Source: Virgibacillus salarius (GTDB lineage: Bacteria; Bacillota; Bacilli; Bacillales; Amphibacillaceae). Taken from it: 21,909 nt of DNA. Below, piece after piece: positions 14,848 to 21,909 of the stretch. A program made the position numbers and the translations under genes. The notes under the pieces were generated by a model. That model was given only the letters and a program-made list of their open reading frames with translations. It was not told the DNA's origin and searched no databases. Each line of letters opens with the position of its first letter. Position 1 is the stretch's first letter. The stretch covers positions 1-21,909 of the forward strand of contig NZ_BAAACY010000091.1 in the NCBI RefSeq assembly GCF_039521925.1, read 5' to 3'.

Positions 14848-14979
14848 AGTTAGTTAACGTAACCAAAAATTTTAACCTCTTTTGTATAAGCTATCTAGAT
14901 GATAAAAGGTTGTCTAAGATCGCAGACGTAATTGGAGCATTCTTATAGGAAGAGGGTGTAATACGTCAGGAGGATTCAT

Positions 14980-15786
14980 ATGAAAATGACAAGTTTGAAG
15001 TTAAAAAAAATTTTGGAAGAGCGATTAGCTAATGAAGCGTATCGCACTTCTTATAATCGAGATAAAGACACATTTCGTATTGAATGGAAAGAATCGAAAA
15101 AAGGAATGACCATAACGTTACCAAATGTTGTTGCAAAATACAATCAACGTGGAGAAGTAGCTATTGTTGAGCTTGAGGAACATATTAAAGAAGCATTGCG
15201 AATTATGAATGAGGAACATCACTTATCTGGAATGGAAAAACAGATTTATCCAGTGATTCGCTCAACTTCTTTCCCAACCACTACAAAAGCAGAAATTGAC
15301 CTAGTATATAAAGATCATACGGCTGAGACACGTGTGTTTTATGCATTGGATTTAGGAAAGTCCTATCGATTAATTGACGAAGACTTACTCGATAAAGAAG
15401 GCTGGACCAAAGAGCATATCGATGAAATTGCTACATTTAATTTGCGTTCACTACCAGTTGATTATAAAGAAGATCAAGTTGCAGGCAATGATTTTTATTT
15501 TATTGCAACACAGGATGGCTATGATGCTAGCAGAATTTTAAATGAAGCATTTTTGGAAGAAATGAAAGCTAATAGTAAAGGTGAACTAGCAATTGCAGTA
15601 CCTCATCAGGACGTACTAATTATTACAGATGTTCAAAATAAAACAGGCTATGATATTCTGGCACAGATGACTATGAAGTTCTTTGCGGAAGGGAGAATCC
15701 CAATCACTTCACTTCCAATGATATATGAAGATAAGACATTGGAGCCAATCTTTATCTTAGCCAAAAACAAACCAGAAAAGAATTAG
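14980..15786 (+). CDS. ytpQ: YtpQ: DUF1444/UPF0354 family protein
   Basis: A 268-residue soluble protein of the DUF1444 (UPF0354) family, nearly the same length as B. subtilis YtpQ. Recognisable segments are the N-terminal LKKILEERL region, YPVIRSTSFP and LPVDYKEDQVAGNDFYFIATQDGYDASRILN, and the C-terminal AVPHQDVLIITDV followed by RIPITSLPMIYED. Function is unknown. The ATG follows AGGAGGATT at ideal spacing. ytpR begins 21 nt after its stop, so these two are co-transcribed, ending at the terminator at 16417-16449. Confidence 0.92.
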   Translation: MKMTSLKLKKILEERLANEAYRTSYNRDKDTFRIEWKESKKGMTITLPNVVAKYNQRGEVAIVELEEHIKEALRIMNEEHHLSGMEKQIYPVIRSTSFPTTTKAEIDLVYKDHTAETRVFYALDLGKSYRLIDEDLLDKEGWTKEHIDEIATFNLRSLPVDYKEDQVAGNDFYFIATQDGYDASRILNEAFLEEMKANSKGELAIAVPHQDVLIITDVQNKTGYDILAQMTMKFFAEGRIPITSLPMIYEDKTLEPIFILAKNKPEKN

Positions 15787-15807
15787 AAATGGAAAAGGAT
15801 GATGAAC

Positions 15808-16410
15808 ATGAATGTTTTTTACAACTTAAATGGAATTGGTGATGTGCTAATCATCCCTATGGAAGAAGGAGACCGGGAGAAAATAAAAACGGATAGGAAT
15901 GGTGATGTTGTAAGAATAAAAGATCATTCAGGTAAAGTAATTGGCTATAATATTTTTCATGCGTCACAGCACTTTACTTTTCTTTCAACTGGAAAGATAA
16001 CGTTAACGGAAGAAAATTTAGCAGAAATGAAACAGTTGTTTCGTCAGCTTAACTTAGATGATGATTTGAATTTTGACTTAAGTCCCAAGTTTGTAATTGG
16101 TTATGTAGAAAGTAAGGAGCAACATGAGAATGCTGACAAACTCAGTGTTTGTAAAGTGGACGTTGGTAATGAAACATTACAAATTGTCTGCGGTGCTCCA
16201 AACGTGGAAGCTGGACAGAAGGTTGTAGTTGCAAAAGTAGGTGCAATGATGCCAAGTGGAATGAAGATCAAACCGACAGAATTACGAGGTGTTCCTTCGA
16301 ATGGTATGATATGCTCGCAAAAGGAACTTGGATTACCAAATGCCCCTAAGGAGAAGGGGATATATGTTTTAGAAGATAATTATCAAGTTGGTAATGAATT
16401 CGTAATGTAA
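15808..16410 (+). CDS. ytpR: YtpR: tRNA-binding (EMAP II/PheT-like) domain protein
   Basis: A 200-residue protein made of an N-terminal DUF4479-type region (about residues 1-85, MNVFYNLNGIGDVLIIP) and a C-terminal tRNA-binding OB-fold of the EMAP II/PheT B2 type (about 88-195). The motif FVIGYVESKEQHENADKLSVCKVDVG and the loop LRGVPSNGMICSQKELGL are diagnostic. It likely binds tRNA or a tRNA-like RNA non-specifically; it is not a full synthetase. Three in-frame ATGs (15799, 15802, 15808) are present. AAAGG ends directly before the first, so only the third has workable spacing, and it gives the usual N-terminus. Confidence 0.93.
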   Translation: MNVFYNLNGIGDVLIIPMEEGDREKIKTDRNGDVVRIKDHSGKVIGYNIFHASQHFTFLSTGKITLTEENLAEMKQLFRQLNLDDDLNFDLSPKFVIGYVESKEQHENADKLSVCKVDVGNETLQIVCGAPNVEAGQKVVVAKVGAMMPSGMKIKPTELRGVPSNGMICSQKELGLPNAPKEKGIYVLEDNYQVGNEFVM

Positions 16411-16416
16411 ATAGAG

Positions 16417-16449
16417 AAAAACAACCTGTGTTAGTACTTAGGTTGTTTT
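16417..16449 (+). terminator. Rho-independent terminator after ytpR
   Basis: A 10-bp stem AAAACAACCT (16417-16426)/AGGTTGTTTT (16440-16449) with further T to 16452 forms a canonical terminator. It separates ytpQR from sftA. Confidence 0.88.
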
Positions 16450-16525
16450 TTTCGATAGATATAAGCAAAAGAGGACAGTCCAAGCCTTAGCTTATTACAT
16501 AAACCTGCCATGAACGTAATAAAAC

Positions 16526-16534
16526 TGCTACAAT
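16526..16534 (+). promoter_or_regulatory. Possible extended -10 promoter of sftA
   Basis: TGCTACAAT has the TG extension and a good -10 hexamer, but no strong -35. It lies about 45 nt before the sftA GTG and after the ytpR terminator, so sftA needs a promoter in this interval. Confidence 0.4.
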
Positions 16535-16577
16535 AAAGGAATACTAGATTTATAGATATAGAAATGAGTGAATTGAA

Positions 16578-18947
16578 GTGTGGGATAATTGGAAGAAAAA
16601 AATTAAGAGTCTTTTTGCAGATAGTGAAGAGGAAGAAAAACAGCATGAAGAGAGCCGTACAGCTGAGAAAAGTAATCTTGAGGCAAAAATGATGTATCAA
16701 TATCCTGCGAATAAATCTTTTCGCTTCCCAGTCATTCCTGACAGAGTAGAAGAAAGGACAAGCAGAAAGCAAGTAAGAGAAACAGGAACACTATATAATA
16801 CGGGGAGAATCACAGGTACAAAAACAGAAGAAAATCGGAATTCGCAAAGAAAAGCAACAAAAGCTAGCCGATTCAATCAGTCTGTAAATGAACAACAGCC
16901 AAAAGAAGTACCAGCTTATCAGCGAAAGCGTCAAAGCAGGACAAGTCAACATGTTTCGGTTGAACGACGTGAAAAATCAGAGAAGCAAAATAATCATAAT
17001 GCGAACAAGGTGTATAAAAAAGATCCAGATATACCGTTTCGCCCAACTGAAGTCCCTTCGCCAATCTACGGTTTTCGGCCAAGACATGAAGAAAAAAAAG
17101 TTGAGAATATACCAGCCTACCAAAGAAAGGAAGAAAACAACAGTCGAGAGGAGCAAAAGCTGTTCGATGAAAGTGAGTCAATTGTAGCAGAAGCACCTTT
17201 AAAAGAAAAAGAACTGCCTGATGCCGAGGGTGAACAGCGAAATTTATTGCGCGAACAGGATGAGGTTGATGAATCGAATTTTATCGTGCAAGATGACTCC
17301 ATACAACAAGAGAATCAAGATCATTCATATGACAAAGAGGAATTAGATAGCCGTCCAGAACCTGAGAAACAGATAAAACGATCCGAAAAGCGAAAACAAA
17401 ATCGCGATAGTGTGAAGACGGTTCCGTTCAATGTTATGATGACACCACGAGATAAAAAGAATTTATTTGAAAAATCAAAGCAAAAACAAAAGCAAGAGGA
17501 GAAGATCATAAAAACAACAGCTCCTGAGAAAAATAATAAGGAGCATCGTATACCATACTACCTTCTAAATGATATAGAAAAAGCCGGTGCAGATGACCGA
17601 AGGTGGATGGAAGGACAGCAGAAGTTACTTGAACAAACCTTAACACACTTTAATGTACGGGCCAGGGTAGTGAATGCAACACAGGGGCCTTCTGTTACTC
17701 GATTTGAGGTGCAACCGGAGTTAGGTGTTAAGGTAAGTAAGGTTAAAAATTTAAGTGATGATTTAAAGCTTAATATGGCCGCAAAGGATATTCGAATTGA
17801 AGCTCCTATTCCAGGGAAGAATACGATAGGTATTGAGATTCCAAATCCAAAAGCACAAATGGTTGGCTTACAAGCAATATTTGAAACAGAAGCATTTAGT
17901 CGAAGTTTATCGCCATTAACCATTGCATTAGGGTTAAGTATTGAAGGACAACCACTTATTACAAATATTCAAAAGATGCCACATGGATTAATAGCTGGTG
18001 CAACAGGTTCAGGAAAAAGTGTATGTATAAACACCATGATAATCAGCTTATTGTATAAGGCGAGTCATGAAGACGTTAAATTTTTATTAATTGACCCTAA
18101 AATGGTTGAACTCGCTCCATATAATGGTATTCCTCATTTAGTCTCGCCCGTAATTACAGATGTAAAAGCAGCTACAGCTGCACTGAAATGGGCAGTAGCA
18201 GAAATGGAAGACCGTTATGAGAAGTTTGTGCATGAAGGTGTGCGTGATATTGAGCGATACAATCAAAAAATGATTAAGCAGGATCGTAAGCAAGACAAAA
18301 TGCCATTCATTGTTATTGTTATTGATGAGTTAGCAGATTTAATGATGGTTTCTCCACAAGATGTGGAGGATGCAATTAGCAGAATTGCCCAAAAAGCTAG
18401 AGCTTGTGGCATTCATCTACTTCTCGCTACTCAACGTCCATCTGTCGATGTCATTACTGGTTTAATTAAAGCTAATATTCCAACTCGAATTGCATTTAGT
18501 GTTTCTTCGCAGGTGGATTCACGAACGATTTTAGATACTAGTGGAGCAGAAAAATTACTAGGAAAAGGCGATATGTTATTTATAGAAAATGGAGCAGGAA
18601 AAAGCATTCGTCTTCAAGGTCCCTTTGTTTCAGATGAAGAGATTGAGCGTGTTACAAATCACGTTAGAGGAATCGCAGAACCGAATTATTTGTTTGAGCA
18701 AGAACAGTTACTAGAACAAGTTACGATGGATGAAGAGGAGGATGACCTTCTTCAAGATGTTATATTATTTGTGCTAGAGCAAAATGGTGCAAGTACCTCC
18801 ATGCTGCAGCGTCATTTTAAAATTGGGTATAATCGAGCAGCCAGACTCATTGATACACTTGAACATCGTGGTATAATTTCTGGTCAGAATGGTAGTAAGC
18901 CTAGAGAAGTGTTGGTTACTTTGTCACAGGTAGAAGACATGCTATAG
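16578..18947 (+). CDS. sftA: SftA (YtpST): septum-associated DNA translocase, FtsK/SpoIIIE family
   Basis: A 789-residue FtsK/SpoIIIE-type DNA translocase. B. subtilis SftA lacks the membrane domain of SpoIIIE and moves chromosomes away from the closing septum. Here too no membrane helix is seen. Residues about 1-330 are a charged, low-complexity linker rich in Glu, Lys, Gln and Arg. It holds the short block FRPTEVPSPIYGF (154-166) and two copies of PAYQRK (112-117 and 179-184). The motor follows: Walker A GATGSGKS at 474-481, Walker B VIVIDE with D583-E584. The C-terminal winged-helix gamma domain (LLQDVILFVLEQNGASTSMLQRHFKIGYNRAARLID) reads polar DNA sequences. The start is GTG, the first possible codon after an in-frame stop, with only a weak ribosome binding site. 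It is shorter than the roughly 950 residues of B. subtilis SftA, mainly in the linker. Confidence 0.93.
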   Translation: MWDNWKKKIKSLFADSEEEEKQHEESRTAEKSNLEAKMMYQYPANKSFRFPVIPDRVEERTSRKQVRETGTLYNTGRITGTKTEENRNSQRKATKASRFNQSVNEQQPKEVPAYQRKRQSRTSQHVSVERREKSEKQNNHNANKVYKKDPDIPFRPTEVPSPIYGFRPRHEEKKVENIPAYQRKEENNSREEQKLFDESESIVAEAPLKEKELPDAEGEQRNLLREQDEVDESNFIVQDDSIQQENQDHSYDKEELDSRPEPEKQIKRSEKRKQNRDSVKTVPFNVMMTPRDKKNLFEKSKQKQKQEEKIIKTTAPEKNNKEHRIPYYLLNDIEKAGADDRRWMEGQQKLLEQTLTHFNVRARVVNATQGPSVTRFEVQPELGVKVSKVKNLSDDLKLNMAAKDIRIEAPIPGKNTIGIEIPNPKAQMVGLQAIFETEAFSRSLSPLTIALGLSIEGQPLITNIQKMPHGLIAGATGSGKSVCINTMIISLLYKASHEDVKFLLIDPKMVELAPYNGIPHLVSPVITDVKAATAALKWAVAEMEDRYEKFVHEGVRDIERYNQKMIKQDRKQDKMPFIVIVIDELADLMMVSPQDVEDAISRIAQKARACGIHLLLATQRPSVDVITGLIKANIPTRIAFSVSSQVDSRTILDTSGAEKLLGKGDMLFIENGAGKSIRLQGPFVSDEEIERVTNHVRGIAEPNYLFEQEQLLEQVTMDEEEDDLLQDVILFVLEQNGASTSMLQRHFKIGYNRAARLIDTLEHRGIISGQNGSKPREVLVTLSQVEDML

Positions 18948-18967
18948 GAATGTAAAACTTGTAAGTC

Positions 18968-19014
18968 TTGTTTCCTATGCGAAATTTTTATATGATTAGA
19001 TATAGTGATCATAT
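18968..19014 (+). promoter_or_regulatory. Predicted promoter and inverted repeat before the NAPRT gene
   Basis: TTGTTT (18968-18973) and TATGAT (18991-18996) are 17 nt apart. An inverted repeat ATATGAT (18990-18996)/ATCATAT (19008-19014) covers the -10 and the start region, in the place of a repressor operator. A specific regulator cannot be named. Confidence 0.45.
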
Positions 19015-19036
19015 ATTTTAAGGAGAAAACGAAATC

Positions 19037-20158
19037 ATGAAGGAAATTGAGCAGAAGTTAAACGGGAAAATAAAACGATTAACAAATAAAACGTTTAAAT
19101 TTGATGAACGAATTAAAGAAGGCTGGTTCTCTGCCGTCTATTTTCTTAAAACAAAAGAAATTGCGGAGAAGAAATTACCTGATAATCAAGTAACCATGCA
19201 ATTTTTTCAAAAGTCGGATGCCGTACTATGTGGGACAGATGAAGCAATAGCACTATTACATACCTTTGCGGATCAACCTGAAACATTAGACATACATTCA
19301 TTAAAGGATGGAGATAAAATTCATCCTTTCGAATCTGTATTAACCGTTTCTGGAGGCTACCATCAATTTGGCTTTTTAGAGGGAATCATTGACGGGATAC
19401 TTTCCAGAAGAACATCTGTCGCTACGAATGTATACAATGTGGTAAAAGCTGCACGTACTTCTGGTAAGCAAAAACCTGTTATTTTTATGGGGGATCGGGA
19501 CGATCACTATACGCAGCAAGCTGGGGATGGTTATGCCGCGTTTATTGGAGGATCAACTGCCCAAGCAACACATGCAATGAATGAATGGTGGGGAAAAGAA
19601 GGGATGGGGACAATGCCTCATGCACTTATTCAAATGTTTCGAGGCGATATTGTAGCTGCTTGCAAAGCCTACCATGAACTTTTCCCAGAAGATGATTTAG
19701 CCGCACTTGTTGATTATAATAATGATGTAATAACGGATTCATTGAAAGTGGCAAGTGAGTTTGGTAAGGAATTAAAATCAGTTCGATTGGATACTTCTCG
19801 TACACTTGTAGATAAGTATTTCTTAAGAAATCACCATTTAATGGGGACATTTGATCCAAGAGGAGTAAATCCTGAGTTAATTTTTGCTTTGCGTAATGCA
19901 TTAGATGAAGAAGGATATTCCCATGTAAAAATAATGGTTAGTGGTGGATTTACAGAAGATCGTATCGTTCAATTTGAAGAACTTGGTGTACCAGTAGATA
20001 TGTATGGCGTAGGAAGAAGCTTATTAAAGCTTAATATCGGCTTTACCGGAGATAACGTATTACTGAATGGTACGCCTGAAGCAAAAGAAGGTCGACGTTA
20101 TCGCCCTAACCCACGTTTAGAAAAAGTACCATTTATAGGTGAAAATGGCAAAGAATAA
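19037..20158 (+). CDS. Nicotinate phosphoribosyltransferase family protein
   Basis: A 373-residue protein of the nicotinate/nicotinamide phosphoribosyltransferase fold. The family makes nicotinate mononucleotide from nicotinate and PRPP, the committed step of NAD salvage. The segments SRRTSVATN, FMGDRDDHY, GGSTAQATHAM (substrate side) and KIMVSGGFTEDRI, with the downstream GVGRSLL (phosphate and PRPP side), fit the core barrel. It is shorter than the classical PncB (about 490 residues in B. subtilis), so this is a distinct branch and a nicotinate substrate is inferred from fold and not proven. The ATG follows AAGGAG. A promoter with an inverted repeat lies just upstream, so the gene is transcribed on its own between sftA and murC. 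Confidence 0.85.
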   Translation: MKEIEQKLNGKIKRLTNKTFKFDERIKEGWFSAVYFLKTKEIAEKKLPDNQVTMQFFQKSDAVLCGTDEAIALLHTFADQPETLDIHSLKDGDKIHPFESVLTVSGGYHQFGFLEGIIDGILSRRTSVATNVYNVVKAARTSGKQKPVIFMGDRDDHYTQQAGDGYAAFIGGSTAQATHAMNEWWGKEGMGTMPHALIQMFRGDIVAACKAYHELFPEDDLAALVDYNNDVITDSLKVASEFGKELKSVRLDTSRTLVDKYFLRNHHLMGTFDPRGVNPELIFALRNALDEEGYSHVKIMVSGGFTEDRIVQFEELGVPVDMYGVGRSLLKLNIGFTGDNVLLNGTPEAKEGRRYRPNPRLEKVPFIGENGKE

Positions 20159-20207
20159 TTAGAATGTATTGAAATTCTTGGTTATTATTTTATTCCTCTG
20201 AGGGATT

Positions 20208-20216
20208 TGCTATAAT
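20208..20216 (+). promoter_or_regulatory. Extended -10 promoter of murC
   Basis: TGCTATAAT is a consensus extended -10 element with no matching -35 at 17 nt (TTTTAT at 20188). It is 77 nt before the murC ATG and suits a moderately expressed housekeeping gene. Confidence 0.5.
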
Positions 20217-20292
20217 GAAAAAATAGCTGTAAAAAATATATAAATAAAGAGATGATTTTGAATCCTTTTACGTTCAATATGGAGGTTCTTTT

Positions 20293-21594
20293 ATGACAAC
20301 TTACCATTTTATTGGTATAAAGGGAACAGGAATGAGTGCTCTTGCACAAATTCTTTACGATTCGGGTGAAAATGTGCAGGGATCAGATGTAGAAAAGCGA
20401 TTTTTTACACAGGAAGCATTGGAGAGTAAAGGCATTCCCATTCTACCTTTTTCAGAAAGCAACATCAAAGAAGATTATACAGTCATTGCAGGAAACGCAT
20501 TCCCTGATGATCATTTAGAAATAAAGGAAGCAAAGAAACAAGGTGTTACGTTTTATAGATATCATGAGTTTTTAGGTGAGTGGTTAAAACAGTATACAAG
20601 CATTGCTGTCACAGGAGCTCATGGAAAGACGTCGACAACGGGACTACTTGCTCACGTGTTAAATAGTTCATTCCCGATATCTTATTTAATTGGAGATGGC
20701 ACAGGGAAGGGACATGTTGATAGTAAATATTTTGTGTTTGAGGCATGTGAGTATCGTCGTCATTTTTTACGATATGAACCGGACTACGCAATCATGACAA
20801 ATATTGATTTTGATCATCCGGATTACTTTACTAGTATTGATGACGTATTTGCAGCATTCCAATCAATGGCAGACCAAGTAAAGAAAGGAATAATTGCATG
20901 TGGTGATGATGAACAATTACAACAAATCCAAGCAAAAGTTCCGGTCGTATATTATGGATTTGCAGATACGAATGATTTTCAGGCGCAGAATATTGTAGAA
21001 ACGGATCATGGTACCGAATTTGATGTATTTGTTCGTAATACGTATTATGATACTTTTTCCATACCAATGTACGGAGACCATAATATCTTAAATGCGTTAG
21101 CCGTTACGGCAATTTGTCATTATGAAGGCATTGACGCTGAGAGTATCAAACAACTAGCCACTTTCGGTGGGGTAAAACGACGTTTTACTGAAAAGAAAAT
21201 TGGAAATCAAGTACTTATTGATGATTATGCGCATCATCCAAAAGAAATTACCGCTACCATTGAATCAGCTCGTAAAAAGTATCCGAATAAATCTGTTGTA
21301 GCTATTTTTCAACCACATACATTTACAAGAACGAAAACATTTCTACAAGAATTTGCTGACAGTCTTAGTCAAGCAGATCGCGTTTATTTATGTGATATTT
21401 TTGGCTCGGCAAGAGAAGAAACTGGTCAGTTAACGATTGAAGATCTTCAAAAATTGATTGATCACAGCGCTATTTTAGAGCTTTCTCATACAGAAGCTTT
21501 AAAAAAATACGAAGATAGTGTGTTAATATTTATGGGTGCTGGAGATATACAAAAATTTCAACAAGCCTATGAAGAAACACTTACAATTAAATAA
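20293..21594 (+). CDS. murC: MurC: UDP-N-acetylmuramate--L-alanine ligase
   Basis: A 433-residue Mur ligase that adds L-alanine to UDP-N-acetylmuramate, using ATP, as the first step of the peptidoglycan stem peptide. The N-terminal UDP-binding Rossmann motif FIGIKGTGMSALAQ (residues 6-19) and the ATP-binding P-loop VTGAHGKTSTT (106-116) are present. The central motifs EACEYRRHF and TNIDFDHPDYF, YGDHNILNALA, and the C-terminal DDYAHHPKEI with FQPHTFTRT are all intact. The ATG follows TGGAGG at good spacing. It is transcribed alone, from an extended -10 promoter to the terminator at 21606-21640. The sftA-murC order is conserved in bacilli, here with the phosphoribosyltransferase between them. 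Confidence 0.96.
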   Translation: MTTYHFIGIKGTGMSALAQILYDSGENVQGSDVEKRFFTQEALESKGIPILPFSESNIKEDYTVIAGNAFPDDHLEIKEAKKQGVTFYRYHEFLGEWLKQYTSIAVTGAHGKTSTTGLLAHVLNSSFPISYLIGDGTGKGHVDSKYFVFEACEYRRHFLRYEPDYAIMTNIDFDHPDYFTSIDDVFAAFQSMADQVKKGIIACGDDEQLQQIQAKVPVVYYGFADTNDFQAQNIVETDHGTEFDVFVRNTYYDTFSIPMYGDHNILNALAVTAICHYEGIDAESIKQLATFGGVKRRFTEKKIGNQVLIDDYAHHPKEITATIESARKKYPNKSVVAIFQPHTFTRTKTFLQEFADSLSQADRVYLCDIFGSAREETGQLTIEDLQKLIDHSAILELSHTEALKKYEDSVLIFMGAGDIQKFQQAYEETLTIK

Positions 21595-21605
21595 TAGAGA
21601 AGGAA

Positions 21606-21640
21606 AAGTGTCTGAGCCATTGGCAACAGGCGCTTTTTTT
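21606..21640 (+). terminator. Rho-independent terminator after murC
   Basis: AAGTGTCTG (21606-21614) pairs with CAGGCGCTT (21627-21635) including G-T wobbles, with an inner GCC/GGC pairing, then seven T. Canonical. Confidence 0.85.
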
Positions 21641-21740
21641 ATAAGTTAAGAAAGTATAAAATCAGTGCAATGACTGCGTTAAGCCAAGTAGTTATTTTGA
21701 AATGTTTGATGTATATTGGCAATGCTCCGACGAATTACTT

Positions 21741-21830
21741 CGCTTTCCGTGGGCACGGCCTCAACTAACTTTGCAAAGAAGAACACGTTGCAAAGTGGAT
21801 TTTCGGCTCGCGCTAATCCCGCAGGAGTCT
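21741..21830 (-). repeat. Structured interspersed repeat, copy 2 (inverted)
   Basis: The partner of 9143-9233 on the opposite strand. Read on the minus strand it begins AGACTCCTGCGGGA and ends CACGGAAAGCG. Its hairpin is ACTTTGCAA/TTGCAAAGT (plus-strand 21768-21776 and 21788-21796) around the loop CGTGTTCTTCT, one base different from copy 1. Two stem pairs have changed on both arms together. It lies in the 315-nt gene-free end of the window after the murC terminator; 21641-21740 and 21831-21909 hold nothing else I can identify. Confidence 0.85.
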
Positions 21831-21909
21831 ACGTAACTCGTCTCCGCTATGAGAAGGTGCAACAATTCTTGTCATAAGTAATAGGTTGACTTTTTTTACA
21901 ATGGGTAAA

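Noticed and set aside
16431..17923. Several open frames on both strands inside and before sftA (up to 121 residues)
   Set aside because: The Lys/Glu/Arg-rich sftA linker leaves few stops in other frames; the translations are Ser/Phe/Cys-rich and without ribosome binding sites.
19626..19901. 91-residue antisense frame within the phosphoribosyltransferase
   Set aside because: The sense gene is clearly supported; the antisense frame looks like chance.
1..21909. CRISPR array, prophage, transposase, toxin-antitoxin or defence cluster
   Set aside because: No regularly spaced direct repeats and no recognisable mobile or defence proteins; almost every gene fits the conserved bacillus ytf-ytp block.

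Overview
The window reads as an AT-rich chromosomal segment of a Bacillaceae member. Protein identities and gene order follow the Bacillus subtilis ytf-ytp region that ends at murC. Gene order, low GC and the style of the intergenic repeats suggest an Oceanobacillus/Virgibacillus-like, possibly halotolerant, bacillus. That placement is inference from content; no rRNA or other strong marker is present.

Layout. Positions 1-3013 carry a minus-strand block: a dicarboxylate/amino-acid:cation symporter (128-1303), a 65-residue small protein (1411-1608) and the flavoprotein YtfP (1692-2960). From 3255 the plus-strand run begins: the lipid II flippase YtgP/MurJ, the pseudouridine synthase YtzG, the RNA 2',3'-cyclic phosphodiesterase ThpR, a NERD-like protein with a probable non-AUG start, then the kinase-like YtmP. 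YtzH (minus) overlaps ytmP tail to tail, and trmB (tRNA m7G46 methyltransferase) follows. A gap of about 860 nt (9039-9900) has no gene but holds a terminator, a structured interspersed repeat, palindromes and a second repeat-like block. After it come ytnP (lactonase-type metallo-hydrolase), ytzB (minus, PepSY), an M42 aminopeptidase (ytoP), a DUF84 nucleotide phosphatase, ytoQ (minus), a small lipoprotein, the thioredoxin-like ytpP, ytpQ, the tRNA-binding protein ytpR, the DNA translocase sftA, a nicotinate phosphoribosyltransferase and murC. The window closes with the murC terminator and a second, inverted copy of the structured repeat.

Functional reading. Most genes are housekeeping: cell wall (murJ and murC), RNA modification or repair (ytzG, thpR, trmB, ytpR), chromosome segregation at the septum (sftA), NAD salvage, nucleotide-pool cleaning, peptide turnover and redox. 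I see no phage, transposase, CRISPR, toxin-antitoxin or defence island. No new multi-gene system is evident.

The most interesting non-coding signal is the repeat pair 9143-9233 (+) and 21741-21830 (-). The copies are about 80% identical by hand alignment, with a central 9-bp hairpin that carries two compensatory base-pair changes and a nearly invariant loop. That is direct evidence that selection, or the element's mechanism, preserves the fold.
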